NCBI RefSeq assembly: GCF_004331465.1
Contig: NZ_SJKB01000004.1
Span: 62,001-126,000, forward strand
Direction: 5' to 3'
DNA from: Kribbella pittospori
GTDB taxonomy: Bacteria; Actinomycetota; Actinomycetes; Propionibacteriales; Kribbellaceae
Length of the DNA: 64,000 nt
How positions within the stretch are numbered: position 1 is the stretch's first letter; each line of letters starts with the position of its first letter. The notes under the pieces were generated by a model. It made no database searches. It saw only the letters and a program-made list of their open reading frames with translations, and was not told the origin of the DNA. The translations under genes were made by a program, and so were the position numbers. Positions 54,162 to 62,470 of this stretch are shown here, one piece after another.

Positions 54162-55337
54162 GTTCAGGTCCCAGGCGAGCACCCAGCCTCGGACCTCGAA
54201 CAGCGGGGTGTCGTGGTCGTACCAGCCCAGTACGGCGCAGCAGCCGGGCTCGCGCACGTACGGCCGGTCCATGGGCGGGGCCGAGGACATCACCGTGGGG
54301 TCGCCCAGCACCAGCAGGCGGCTCGGCTGTGCCTGCAGGGTCGAGATGGCCGCCACCACCTGCGGCTGTGAGGCGTTGGTGGTTACTGCCGGGATCAGAC
54401 CGTCCGCGACGAACAGCCGGGCGGCGGCGCTGTCCGTGGAGAACGTCTGCCCGACCCATGAGCGCACCGGCAACGGCAACTGCAGAGCGCTGTCGACGAT
54501 CCACTGGCCACCGACCATGTAGCGCAGCACGGCACCCTTGTCGAGCCGGAACGGCGCTGTGACCGCCGACGGATCCGCGGCACCCGCGATCGCCACGAGC
54601 GGCTCCTCGCCGGTGCCGCTCTCCCCCACCAGCACCCGGTAGGCGACGCCCGGCCCGCTGACGAGAACGCGCTGGGCATCCGGCAGCCAGGAGACGCTGC
54701 GGATGTCCCGGGCCGGCATCTTGATGCGGAACACCTCTGCCGTCGCCGCGTCGACGGTGACCAACTCGCCCGGCTGCGGGAAGGCGGCGATCCGCCCGTC
54801 CGGCGACACCGCCCCGGAGCTCAGCGGCGTACCGGTGCGGATCGGGAGAAGCTCCACGTCGGCTCGCGCCCAGGAGGAGTCGGAGCCCAGCAGGAGCGGT
54901 ACGTAGCGGTCGCCTCGGTCCTCGAGCACGACGGCGGCGATGCGGTCCAGCGGCCTGTCCGCGAGCGGTTCGACGTTGTCCGGTAGCTGCAGGCGATCGC
55001 CGAGCGGCGTCTCGAGCCGGTCGAGGAACCGTTCGCTTCCGGACGGCGGAGCGACCCAGAAGTCGATCCCGTTGATCTGTCCGTCCGGGGCGCGGATCTC
55101 CGGATTGCTGGGCGGTGTGATCGGTGGGATGAACTGGGAGTTGTCGTCACCGCTGAGGCCCACTCCGATCGCAGCGATCACAGCGATGAGCACAGCAGCG
55201 ATCAGACCGATGAGGATGCTGCGCCGCCGGCGGCGACGGGTCTCCACTCCGGCCGCCCAGGCCGCGTCGGCCAGATCCGGTTCGGGCAGCCGGTCGGATG
55301 CCTTGGCGAGCATCGGCTGGACGTCCTCGCGCCTCAT
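54090..55337 (-). CDS. single-TM beta-propeller-like protein, partner of the ECF sigma factor
   Basis: A 415-residue membrane protein. A cytosolic N-terminus (1-37, basic end RRRRRR) and one TM ('SILIGLIAAVLIAVIAAIGVGL') precede a large outer domain with repeated blade-like 'GAVSPDGRIAAFPQPGE' and 'VSWLPDAQRVLVSGPG' motifs (beta-propeller). It overlaps the sigma gene by 4 bases (ATGA). The layout, short cytosolic part plus outer sensor, suggests an anti-sigma-like role, though no anti-sigma domain is recognisable. Confidence 0.75.
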   Translation of the reverse strand: MRREDVQPMLAKASDRLPEPDLADAAWAAGVETRRRRRRSILIGLIAAVLIAVIAAIGVGLSGDDNSQFIPPITPPSNPEIRAPDGQINGIDFWVAPPSGSERFLDRLETPLGDRLQLPDNVEPLADRPLDRIAAVVLEDRGDRYVPLLLGSDSSWARADVELLPIRTGTPLSSGAVSPDGRIAAFPQPGELVTVDAATAEVFRIKMPARDIRSVSWLPDAQRVLVSGPGVAYRVLVGESGTGEEPLVAIAGAADPSAVTAPFRLDKGAVLRYMVGGQWIVDSALQLPLPVRSWVGQTFSTDSAAARLFVADGLIPAVTTNASQPQVVAAISTLQAQPSRLLVLGDPTVMSSAPPMDRPYVREPGCCAVLGWYDHDTPLFEVRGWVLAWDLNSGRVRRVTELAVAGLAVGPGIRP

Positions 55338-55828
55338 CGCTGGTCGCCACCAATGTCACGGGCCCTGTCAGGTGCGCTGTCGCGGGGGCTATCCCGCCAG
55401 TCGCCCCCGCCGCCGAGCGCCGTACGGAACCGGCTGAAGGCGGACATGCCGTGTCCGTGCACGGTCTGGTGGGACATGTTGAGCATGTCCGCCACCTCGA
55501 ACTCGGTGAGCTCCTCCAGGTGGAGCAGCACGAACACCGTGCGCTGTGCGGGCGACAGCTCGGCCAGCGCGAGCTTCACCGGGTCGTCCTCGTCCGGGAA
55601 CGCCTCCACCCGGCCCCACCGGTTCAGAGCAGGCTGGTAGAGCAGCCGCTGAACGAAGACGTCCGGATCGTCCACCCTGGTCCAGCGCAGCGCGAGCCGG
55701 GCGAAGGCGTGCAGCAGTGCATCCTCGGCACGCTCAGGATCGCCGTACACCAGGTACGCCGTTCGGAGCCATCTGCCCTGCCGCGCATCGACATACGAGG
55801 CGAAATCCGGGTCGACCGTTTCGTGCAT
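55334..55828 (-). CDS. ECF sigma factor, SigE (TIGR02983-like) family
   Basis: A 164-residue ECF sigma of the actinobacterial SigE family. Region 2 starts 'FASYVDARQGRWLRTAYLVY', region 4 has 'ALAELSPAQRTVFVLLHLEEL' and 'ADMLNMSHQTVHGHGMSAFS'. It is coupled to the downstream membrane propeller gene, a typical sigma/regulator pair. The tail is a Asp/Arg-rich extension. Confidence 0.9.
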   Translation of the reverse strand: MHETVDPDFASYVDARQGRWLRTAYLVYGDPERAEDALLHAFARLALRWTRVDDPDVFVQRLLYQPALNRWGRVEAFPDEDDPVKLALAELSPAQRTVFVLLHLEELTEFEVADMLNMSHQTVHGHGMSAFSRFRTALGGGGDWRDSPRDSAPDRARDIGGDQR

Positions 55829-55854
55829 CCACCCTCCCGCCTCTATTCAACTCC

Positions 55855-56799
55855 TCAACTACTGCGGGCGGCCACTGCCAGCCTGATCTCTTCGCCGATC
55901 AGGTCGAAGTTGACACCGCCCGCAGCCATCAGCCCTGCCGCTGCGGCAGAGATGACCTGCGCCCTCGGATCGGTCACGTTGCCGGCCGCAAAGACGCCCG
56001 GCACCTGGGTGGCGCCCATCGCGTCGACCTGGACAGCGGTGCCCAGGACGATCCCATTGGCCTCCAGCTCGGTCGTCTCCAGCCCCAGATCGGTCAGGAA
56101 GCCCGCACGCGCCCGCATGGTGCTCTGCACGGCCAGCGCCTGCCGTGGGATGACCTTCCCGCCCTCCAGCCGGACACCGGTGAGTTTGCCGTCCTCCACC
56201 TCGAGCTGCTCGACCTTCCCTTCCACTACTGAGATGCGGCGGGCCGCGAGCTCCTCCCACTGCTCATCTGTCGGCTCCGGCGCGGTGTGCAGGAACAGCG
56301 TCACGTCGTCACTCAGCTGCCGGAACAACTGCACCTGGTGCAGCGCCATCACCGTGGTCGCCAGTACGCCGATCGCCTGGTCGCGCACCTCCCAGCCGTG
56401 GCAGTACGGGCAGTGCAATACGTCCTTGCCCCACCGTTCGGCCAGCCCGGGTAAATCGGGCAGCACGTCCGTCAGCCCGGTCGTCACCAGCAGCCGCCGG
56501 CCCTGGTACGTCGTACCGTCTGCAAGCTCGACTTTGAAGTCGCCGTCCCGGCGGGCCGTGGTCACGGTGCCGGTGACGACCTCACTGCCGTACCCGATGA
56601 CCTCCTCGCGGCCGATCGCGTACAGCTCGGCCGGCGGGACCCCGTCCCGGGTCAGGTAGTTGTGCACGTGCTCCGCCGGCGCGTTGCGCGGCGTACCGTC
56701 GTCGATCACCAGGACCGACCGGCGCGATCGGACCAGCGCCAGCGCTCCACTCAGCCCGGCGGCGCCTCCGCCGATCACGATCACGTCGTACTTCTTCAT
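55855..56799 (-). CDS. thioredoxin-reductase-like NAD(P)/FAD-dependent oxidoreductase
   Basis: A 314-residue flavoprotein of the TrxR-like group: FAD motif 'VIVIGGGAAGLSGALALV', redox-active CPYC in 'LHCPYCHGWEVRD', NADPH site in the middle and 'GVFAAGNVTDPRAQ' at the C-terminal FAD site. CPYCHGWE-type proteins reduce small disulfides or act in dithiolopyrrolone chemistry; here the substrate is unknown. Start MKKYDVIVIG has GAGAGGAG before it. It is divergent from the XRE-cupin gene across 76 bases that hold an operator-like palindrome. Confidence 0.9.
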   Translation of the reverse strand: MKKYDVIVIGGGAAGLSGALALVRSRRSVLVIDDGTPRNAPAEHVHNYLTRDGVPPAELYAIGREEVIGYGSEVVTGTVTTARRDGDFKVELADGTTYQGRRLLVTTGLTDVLPDLPGLAERWGKDVLHCPYCHGWEVRDQAIGVLATTVMALHQVQLFRQLSDDVTLFLHTAPEPTDEQWEELAARRISVVEGKVEQLEVEDGKLTGVRLEGGKVIPRQALAVQSTMRARAGFLTDLGLETTELEANGIVLGTAVQVDAMGATQVPGVFAAGNVTDPRAQVISAAAAGLMAAGGVNFDLIGEEIRLAVAARSS

Positions 56800-56859
56800 C
56801 TCCGGCTCCTCTCGGTTGGCTCGAGAGTGCGTGACGATTCTCGTTTTCGACAACTTTGT

Positions 56860-56874
56860 TTGCCAGAATGGCAA
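56860..56874. promoter_or_regulatory. palindrome TTGCCA-GAA-TGGCAA next to the XRE-cupin start codon
   Basis: A perfect 6-bp inverted repeat with a 3-base centre ends one base before the ATG of the XRE-cupin gene, covering its ribosome-binding site; the leader must be very short or the gene leaderless. A dimeric HTH protein bound here would block its own expression and could affect the divergent oxidoreductase. Confidence 0.6.
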
Positions 56875-56875
56875 C

Positions 56876-57451
56876 ATGGAGTCCTACGACGACGTACTCG
56901 AAGCAGTCGGATCACGGCTGCGCAGCCTGCGATCGGAGCGGGGTACGACGCTGTCCCAGCTGTCCGAGGAGACCGGGATCTCGGTGAGCACGCTGTCCCG
57001 GCTGGAGTCCGGACAGCGCCGGCCGACCCTGGAGCTCCTGCTGCCGCTGGCACGGGCGCATCAGGTCCAACTGGACGAACTGGTGGACGCGCCACCGACC
57101 GGCGACCCGCGGATCTACGCGAAGCCGATCAAGCGCCACGGCACGGTGCACATCCCACTGAGCAGGCGGCCGGGCGGTCTGCAGGCCTTCAAGCAGATCC
57201 TGCCGGAGGGCTACCCCGGCAACGACGTACAGCAGAAGACACACGAGGGCTACGACTGGATCTATGTGCTCTCCGGACGGGTCCGGCTCAAGCTCGGCGA
57301 CCAGGACTTCATCCTGAAGGAGGGTGAGGTGGCGGAGTTCGACACCCGGGTGCCGCACTGGTTCGGCAACCCCGGTCCTGGTCCGACGGAGGTCCTGTGC
57401 CTGTACGGGCCGCAGGGCGAACGCATGCATGTCCGGGCGCGCACCAAGTAG
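56876..57451 (+). CDS. XRE family regulator with C-terminal cupin domain
   Basis: A 191-residue XRE-cupin regulator. HTH about 11-65 ('LRSLRSERGTTLSQLSEETG', 'SVSTLSRLESGQRRPTLELL'); cupin about 105-185 ('DWIYVLSGRVRLKLGDQDFI', 'GEVAEFDTRVPHWFGNPGPG'). Such proteins sense small molecules through the cupin pocket. It is divergent from the TrxR-like gene and 48 bases upstream of the asparaginase gene; both are candidate targets. Confidence 0.92.
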   Translation: MESYDDVLEAVGSRLRSLRSERGTTLSQLSEETGISVSTLSRLESGQRRPTLELLLPLARAHQVQLDELVDAPPTGDPRIYAKPIKRHGTVHIPLSRRPGGLQAFKQILPEGYPGNDVQQKTHEGYDWIYVLSGRVRLKLGDQDFILKEGEVAEFDTRVPHWFGNPGPGPTEVLCLYGPQGERMHVRARTK

Positions 57452-57499
57452 GCTGCGGCGGTCTGTCAGGCGATCCGTGTGACTGAGGAGGAACTGGTA

Positions 57500-58459
57500 G
57501 TGAGCATCGCGTTGTTCACCCTGGGCGGCACCATCGGGATGGCCGGCAAACACCGACTGACCGGCGAGGACCTGGCCGCCGCGATCCCCGGGCTGTCGGA
57601 GCTCGGTCACCCGGTCGAGATCCAGGACATCGAGGCAGTGCCCAGCGCCAACCTCACCGCCGCGAAGATGCTCGAGGTCGTCGACGCCGCCTCGAAGGCC
57701 GTGTCCGCCGGTGCCACCGGAGTCGTGGTCACGCAAGGCACAGACACCCTGGAGGAGACCGCCTTCTTGGTCGACCAGGTCTGGCCACACCCACAGCCGT
57801 TCGTACTCACGGGCGCTATGCGCAACCCCACGCTGGCCGGCCCCGACGGCCCGGCGAACCTCCTGGCTGCTCTCCGCGTCGCCTGCTCCCCCGCGGCCCG
57901 CGACCTCGGCGCACTGGTCGTGTTCAAGGAGGAGATCCACGCCGCCCGGTGGGTGCGCAAGACGCACAGCACGAGTACGGCGACGTTCGTGTCGCCCAAC
58001 ACCGGACCGATCGGGCACGTGGTCGAGGACCGCGTCCGAGTCCTCACGCGTCCGATGCGCCTTGACGGCGTACAGGGAAGTGCGGAGCCGGCGGAGCTCG
58101 ACGCGACGCGGGTGGCGCTCTACACCGTCACCATGGACGACGACGGCCTGCTGTTGCAGGGGCTGGCGGACACTCACCAGGGTCTGGTGGTGGCCGGCTT
58201 CGGCGTCGGACATGTCCCGGCCGCACTTGCTCCAGTGCTCGGAGAGCTGGCCGCGAAGATGCCAGTGGTCCTGACGTCGCGCACGGGCGCCGGCTCGATC
58301 GTACGCAACACCTACCGGTCGGTCGGGTCGGAGTCGGATCTGCTGCAGCGTGGCCTGATCGACGGCGGCTTCCTGGACCCGTACAAGGCCCGGGTGCTGC
58401 TTCGGTTGCTCTTGGCAACAGATGACGACATCGCGGCGGCGTTCGGACAATACGTTTGA
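57500..58459 (+). CDS. L-asparaginase
   Basis: A 319-residue asparaginase: first active-site Thr in 'ALFTLGGTIGMAGKH', second in 'VVVTQGTDTLEETAFLV', Lys in 'VFKEEIHAARWVRKTHSTS'. It hydrolyses Asn to Asp and ammonia, probably cytosolic since no signal peptide is present. The start GTG (VSIALFTL) has AGGAGG 8 bases before it, deciding against ATG 57479. The stop lies inside a small tandem repeat (58451-58487). Confidence 0.93.
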   Translation: MSIALFTLGGTIGMAGKHRLTGEDLAAAIPGLSELGHPVEIQDIEAVPSANLTAAKMLEVVDAASKAVSAGATGVVVTQGTDTLEETAFLVDQVWPHPQPFVLTGAMRNPTLAGPDGPANLLAALRVACSPAARDLGALVVFKEEIHAARWVRKTHSTSTATFVSPNTGPIGHVVEDRVRVLTRPMRLDGVQGSAEPAELDATRVALYTVTMDDDGLLLQGLADTHQGLVVAGFGVGHVPAALAPVLGELAAKMPVVLTSRTGAGSIVRNTYRSVGSESDLLQRGLIDGGFLDPYKARVLLRLLLATDDDIAAAFGQYV

Positions 58460-58590
58460 TTGATTTACGTTTGATTATTTGATTATTGCCTTAGGCAACC
58501 TTCCGGGGTTCGGGCAGACCAGAGGTCGTACCTCCTACCCACGGATCGGGGTTGTCAATCAATCGCCACGAAGATCGGACGAATCGTGGC
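58451..58590. repeat. TACGTTTGATT tandem repeats and inverted repeat after the asparaginase gene
   Basis: TACGTTTGATT occurs at 58451-58461 and 58466-58476, with a third TTTGATTATT at 58478-58487; the first copy contains the asparaginase stop. Farther on, GCCACGA...TCGTGGC (58565-58590, 12-base centre) is an inverted repeat upstream of the haemoglobin operon. The 225-base gap is AT-richer than its surroundings and presumably holds that operon's promoter. Confidence 0.6.
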
Positions 58591-58684
58591 AAATCCGTCG
58601 CTTGAACTTGACCACGGCCGCCCGACAGTGCTCGGATCGTCACCGCTCGGGGATCGATTTCGAAGATTGGGAGATGGTTGCGCC

Positions 58685-59074
58685 GTGGTCGAGCAGGCTC
58701 AGGGCAACACAACGGGGGACAGCGATTACGAGGCGGTCGGCGGTGGTCCCGCGATCGCCTCGGTGGTGGATGTCTTCTACCGCGATGTCCTTGCGGACCC
58801 CCAGCTGGCCGGCTACTTCGCCGACAGCGACCTGGCCAAACTGAAACGGCATCAGGTGCAACTGGTCTCGCAGGTCATGGGCGGACCGGTCACGTACGAC
58901 GGCCTCGCGCTGTCCGAGGCGCACAAGGGCCGCGGCATCACCGGTGACGACTTCGGCAAGGTCGTGGTGCACCTGGTCGCCGCGCTGGAGGCGCACGACG
59001 TACCCGCCGACATCATCGGTCGGGTGGTGACAGCGCTGGGCGCCACCCAGGACGACATCGTCGGGGTGCACTGA
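58685..59074 (+). CDS. group 1 truncated haemoglobin (trHbN-like)
   Basis: A 129-residue truncated globin: 'YEAVGGGPAIASVVDVFYRDV' starts the 2-on-2 fold with the Gly motif, the proximal His is in 'SEAHKGRGI', and 'HQVQLVSQVMGGPVTYDG' is the E-F region. trHbN proteins detoxify NO to nitrate with O2. The start GTG 58685 is chosen because the fold begins about 14 residues later; the frame to 58586 is unlike the family. It is 5 bases upstream of the flavohaemoglobin gene. Confidence 0.85.
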   Translation: MVEQAQGNTTGDSDYEAVGGGPAIASVVDVFYRDVLADPQLAGYFADSDLAKLKRHQVQLVSQVMGGPVTYDGLALSEAHKGRGITGDDFGKVVVHLVAALEAHDVPADIIGRVVTALGATQDDIVGVH

Positions 59075-59079
59075 CGCGG

Positions 59080-60222
59080 ATGGACCCGGCTGCTCTGAAG
59101 AACAGCTGGGCCCTGGTCGCCAAATCCGGTGACGAGGTGCCGTTGTTCTTCTACTCCCACCTGTTCCTTTCCCATCCTGAGGTCCGGGAGATGTTCCCGG
59201 TCTCGATGGCCGCCCAACGCGACAAGCTGGTCGGCGCTCTCGGCGCCGTCGTCAGCAACGCCGCACAAATCGACGAGGTGGTGCCCTTCCTGCAACAACT
59301 CGGCCGCGACCACCGGCGCTTCTCGGTCGTCGCCGAGCACTACTCCGCGGTCGGAGCGTCCCTGCTCGCGACGCTGCAGCACTTCCTGGGTGCTGCATGG
59401 ACGTCCGAGCTGGCCGCCGACTGGGCCGAGGCCTACGGCCTGGTCGCGACCGTGATGGTCCAGGCCGCCGAGGAGTCGGCCACCGGTGACGCCCCCGCCT
59501 GGTGGACCGGCCAGGTCCTCGGGGTGGACCGGCGCACGATGGACGTCACGATCGTGCAGATCCACCCGGAGCGACCGCTGGACTACCGGCCCGGCCAGTC
59601 GGTCGCGGTCGAGATCCCCTACCGGCCGCGGCGCTGGCGCTACTACAGCCCGGCCAACGCTCCGCGCAGCGACGGCTCGATCGAGCTGCACATCGGCCTG
59701 GTCCCCGGTGGCCAGGTCAGCGGACCCGCCGTTCGGTCGCTCAAGCGTGGTGACCCGGTCCGGATCGGCGCTCCGGTCGGGGACACGCTCAAGCTGCCCG
59801 AGGACGACGGCCGGGACCTGGTGATGATCGCCGGCGGCACCGGACTGGCGCCGTTCCGGGCGATGCTCGAGCAGCTCGACCGGCGGACCCAGCCGAGCCA
59901 GGTGCCCCGCGTGCATCTGTTCCACGGTGCGCGGATGCCGTGGAACCTGTACGAGCACAAGCAGCTGACCAGCCTCACCCAGCGGCCCTGGTTCAGCTAC
60001 ACCCCCGTGGTGTCCGACGACTCGTCGTACCCTGGGGCGCGCGGGCAGGTCGGCGCGATCGCCGCCGAGCACGGGCCGTGGACGGACCGCACCGCCCTGG
60101 TGTGCGGCTCCCCCGCCATGGTCCGGCACACCGTCGCGGACCTCACCGAGGCCGGGGTGCCGGCCACCGCCATCCACACAGAATCCTTGGGGATCACGAC
60201 CTCGGCAGGGAGTCAGCAGTGA
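59080..60222 (+). CDS. flavohaemoglobin (nitric oxide dioxygenase-like)
   Basis: A 380-residue globin-FAD-NAD(P) fusion. Globin (1-~140): 'PEVREMFPVSMAAQRDKL' and proximal His in 'LGRDHRRFSVV'. Reductase: FAD site in 'RRWRYYSPAN' (RxYS class), NAD site in 'VMIAGGTGLAPFRAML' and a C-terminal 'VCGSPAMV'. It converts NO to nitrate using NAD(P)H. It lies between the truncated globin and a DivIVA-domain gene, overlapping the latter by 4 bases (GTGA). Confidence 0.92.
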   Translation: MDPAALKNSWALVAKSGDEVPLFFYSHLFLSHPEVREMFPVSMAAQRDKLVGALGAVVSNAAQIDEVVPFLQQLGRDHRRFSVVAEHYSAVGASLLATLQHFLGAAWTSELAADWAEAYGLVATVMVQAAEESATGDAPAWWTGQVLGVDRRTMDVTIVQIHPERPLDYRPGQSVAVEIPYRPRRWRYYSPANAPRSDGSIELHIGLVPGGQVSGPAVRSLKRGDPVRIGAPVGDTLKLPEDDGRDLVMIAGGTGLAPFRAMLEQLDRRTQPSQVPRVHLFHGARMPWNLYEHKQLTSLTQRPWFSYTPVVSDDSSYPGARGQVGAIAAEHGPWTDRTALVCGSPAMVRHTVADLTEAGVPATAIHTESLGITTSAGSQQ

Positions 60223-60866
60223 CGCGCCAAGATCCGTTCGCCGGCCGACCGGCTCAATCGCCGTACACGATCCGGCACAAGACCTTCGGCACCCGCCGCA
60301 AGGGCCTGGACCAGGACGAAGTCACGGCGTACCTGAGCGACCTGGCGGACCAGATCGAGTACGCCGACGCGGACCGGGCCGAGCTGCGGGCGGAGGTCGA
60401 GCGGCTCCGCAGCAGTTCGCCGGACGCGGACCAGCGTGCCCACATCACCGCCCACGCGGTCGGGCTGCTCAGCCAGGCGCAGCAGATCGCGGACAACCTG
60501 GTGGGCGAGGCGGAGCAGTACGCGAAGGATCTGGTGGAGACGGCTCGTACTCAGCAGCGGGACGCACTGGAGCAGGCTCGGGACTCGGTGGAATCGGCTG
60601 TGAAGCACTTCCCGGCGAGCGATGCTCCGGTCGCCGAGCTGGAGTACGTGCGGACGTTCACCCGGGTCGCACATGTGCAACTCCGGTCCGTCCTGGACGC
60701 ATTGGCGGAGCAGGTCGAGCGGCTGGGTCATCTACCGCAGGTGCCGGCCGAGGCGGCGACTCCCCCGGACGACGAGGTGCTGTGGTGGAACGACCTGTCT
60801 GCCGGCCCGGACGGGGGCGGCATTCAGGAGACGCCGACGGTGGCCGGCCACCGTCGGCCTATCTGA
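60219..60866 (+). CDS. DivIVA-domain coiled-coil protein coupled to the flavohaemoglobin gene
   Basis: A 215-residue DivIVA/Wag31-like protein: 'TIRHKTFGTRRKGLDQDEVT' holds the membrane/curvature-binding N-terminal pattern, then coiled coils (about 50-190, 'AEQYAKDLVETARTQQRDAL'). Start GTG 60219 overlaps the flavohaemoglobin stop, so the two are translationally coupled. A third member of an NO-detoxification operon is unexpected for this family, which normally acts in polar growth. It overlaps the convergent ECF42 gene by 8 bases. Confidence 0.86.
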   Translation: MTRQDPFAGRPAQSPYTIRHKTFGTRRKGLDQDEVTAYLSDLADQIEYADADRAELRAEVERLRSSSPDADQRAHITAHAVGLLSQAQQIADNLVGEAEQYAKDLVETARTQQRDALEQARDSVESAVKHFPASDAPVAELEYVRTFTRVAHVQLRSVLDALAEQVERLGHLPQVPAEAATPPDDEVLWWNDLSAGPDGGGIQETPTVAGHRRPI

Positions 60867-62061
60867 GCGCTGCCGCCTTGCTGGTCAGGTAGTCGCGCTC
60901 GGGGACGCTCGTCGTACCGTGGGCCGCCGCGCGGAAGTGCTGCGCGGCGGTCTCGTGGTCGCCCTTCATCTCGTACAGATGCCCGCGTACGGCGTCCAGC
61001 CGGTAGTGGCCGGGGAGTTCCTCGTCGAGTGGCTCGAGGAGCTTCAGACCGGCGTCGGGGCCGTCCACCATCGCGGCGGCGATGGCCCGGTTGAGCTTCA
61101 CCATCGGGTTGCCGGACAGGTCCTCCAGCAGCCCGTACAGCGCGAGGATCTGCGGCCAGTCGGTGTCCTCCGCCCGATCCACTTCGTCGTGCAGCGCGGC
61201 GATCGCGGCCTGCAGCTGGTACTCCCCGAGTGGCGGTGTGTCGAAGGCCTGCACGGCCAGTGCGACGCCTTCGGTGATGTGGTCCTTGTTCCAGAGCGTG
61301 CGGTCCTGGTCCGTGAGCGGGATGAGCTCTCCGGCGCCGCCGGTGCGGGCCGGGCGGCGAGCGTCGCTGAGGAGCATCAGCGCGAGCAGTCCGGTGACCT
61401 GTCCGTCGTCCGGCAGTAGTGCGTGCACGCTCCGCGTCAGACGGATCGCTTCCGCCGACAGATCGCTGCGCTGCAACTCCGGACCGCTGGTGCTGGTGTA
61501 GCCCTCGTTGAACATCAGGTACAGCACGTGCAGGACGTTGCGGAGTCGCTCCTCGCCGGTGTCCAACTCGAAGGCGACGCCCTTGAGCCGCTGCTTCGCC
61601 CGGCTGATCCGCTGCGCCATCGTTGCCTCAGGCACCAAGTAGGCGTGCGCGATCTCGGCGGTGGTCAGGCCGCCGACCGCCCGCAGCGTCAGCGCGATGG
61701 CCGACGCCGGCGTCAGCTTCGGGTGGCAGCACAGGAACAGCAGCCGCAGCGTGTCGTCCTGCTCCTCGACGTCCTCCGGCGGTACGTCGCGCAGCGCGGC
61801 CTTCTCCTCACGGCGTCGCCGGGCCTGCTCCTGCCGGACCTCGTCGATCAGCCGCCGCGACGCTGCCTGGATCAGCCACGCCTTCGGGTTGTCCGGCGTA
61901 CCGTCCCGCGGCCACGTCGTCGCAGCGGCCAGCAGCGCCTCCTGGACGGCGTCCTCCGCCGCCGCGAAATCACCGGACCGCCGGACGAGCACGCCGACAA
62001 CCTGCGGCGTCAGTTCGCGCAGCAGGTCCTCGAGGTGGTGGTCATTCGTAGAGGTCGGCAT
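60859..62061 (-). CDS. ECF42-type sigma factor with C-terminal extension
   Basis: A 400-residue ECF sigma with a long extension. Regions 2-4 occupy about 1-185 ('AEDAVQEALLAAATTWPRDG', 'LTTAEIAHAYLVPEATMAQR'); the rest is the DUF6596 segment and TPR-like helices ('LDAVRGHLYEMKGDHETAAQ'). ECF42 factors have no anti-sigma and use the C-terminal part for control. The ATG is inside the end of the DGPF gene (20-base overlap), the standard ECF42-DGPF pair. Confidence 0.92.
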   Translation of the reverse strand: MPTSTNDHHLEDLLRELTPQVVGVLVRRSGDFAAAEDAVQEALLAAATTWPRDGTPDNPKAWLIQAASRRLIDEVRQEQARRRREEKAALRDVPPEDVEEQDDTLRLLFLCCHPKLTPASAIALTLRAVGGLTTAEIAHAYLVPEATMAQRISRAKQRLKGVAFELDTGEERLRNVLHVLYLMFNEGYTSTSGPELQRSDLSAEAIRLTRSVHALLPDDGQVTGLLALMLLSDARRPARTGGAGELIPLTDQDRTLWNKDHITEGVALAVQAFDTPPLGEYQLQAAIAALHDEVDRAEDTDWPQILALYGLLEDLSGNPMVKLNRAIAAAMVDGPDAGLKLLEPLDEELPGHYRLDAVRGHLYEMKGDHETAAQHFRAAAHGTTSVPERDYLTSKAAALR

Positions 62062-62446
62062 CCGACTCCATCACCCGGCGGACCTCGATCGGCTGCTCGA
62101 CCGGGACACCGCCCGGGCCGGGCGCGGCGGACTGCTCGGCCGCGATCTCCAGTGCGCGTTCCTCCGACTCCACGTCGACCATCGTGTAGCCGGCCAGCAC
62201 CTCCTTGGACTCGGCGTACGGACCGTCGGTCAGCACCGGCGCACTCACGCTGGCAGCCCGGACGACCTTGGCGTGCCGGGGCCAGGTCAGGGCCTGCGCC
62301 TCCACCAGCTCACCGCTCTCCCGCAGCCGGTCCAGGCCGTCGCTCAGGTATTGCAGGTGCGCCTTCATGTCGGGCTCGTCCCACTCCAGCATCGGGGTGT
62401 CGACGTTCCCGCCGTCGTAGTGCATCAGCAGCAAGAACTTGGTCAT
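62042..62446 (-). CDS. DGPF/YCII-domain protein
   Basis: A 134-residue YCII-like protein with the DGPF signature (here 'TDGPYAESKEVLAGYTMVDV'). 'KFLLLMHYDGGNVDTPMLEW' is the conserved N-terminus. These proteins are the genetic partners and often the targets of ECF42 sigma factors; their biochemistry is not known. It overlaps the sigma gene by 20 bases and starts 24 bases downstream of the NDH-2-like gene. Confidence 0.9.
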   Translation of the reverse strand: MTKFLLLMHYDGGNVDTPMLEWDEPDMKAHLQYLSDGLDRLRESGELVEAQALTWPRHAKVVRAASVSAPVLTDGPYAESKEVLAGYTMVDVESEERALEIAAEQSAAPGPGGVPVEQPIEVRRVMESDADLYE

Positions 62447-62470
62447 CTCGTCTCCTCCTTCGGGCCCACC

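Noticed and set aside
58586..58684. Longer truncated haemoglobin from ATG 58586
   Set aside because: The extra 33 residues have no globin features and lie over the presumed promoter; GTG 58685 fits the family length.
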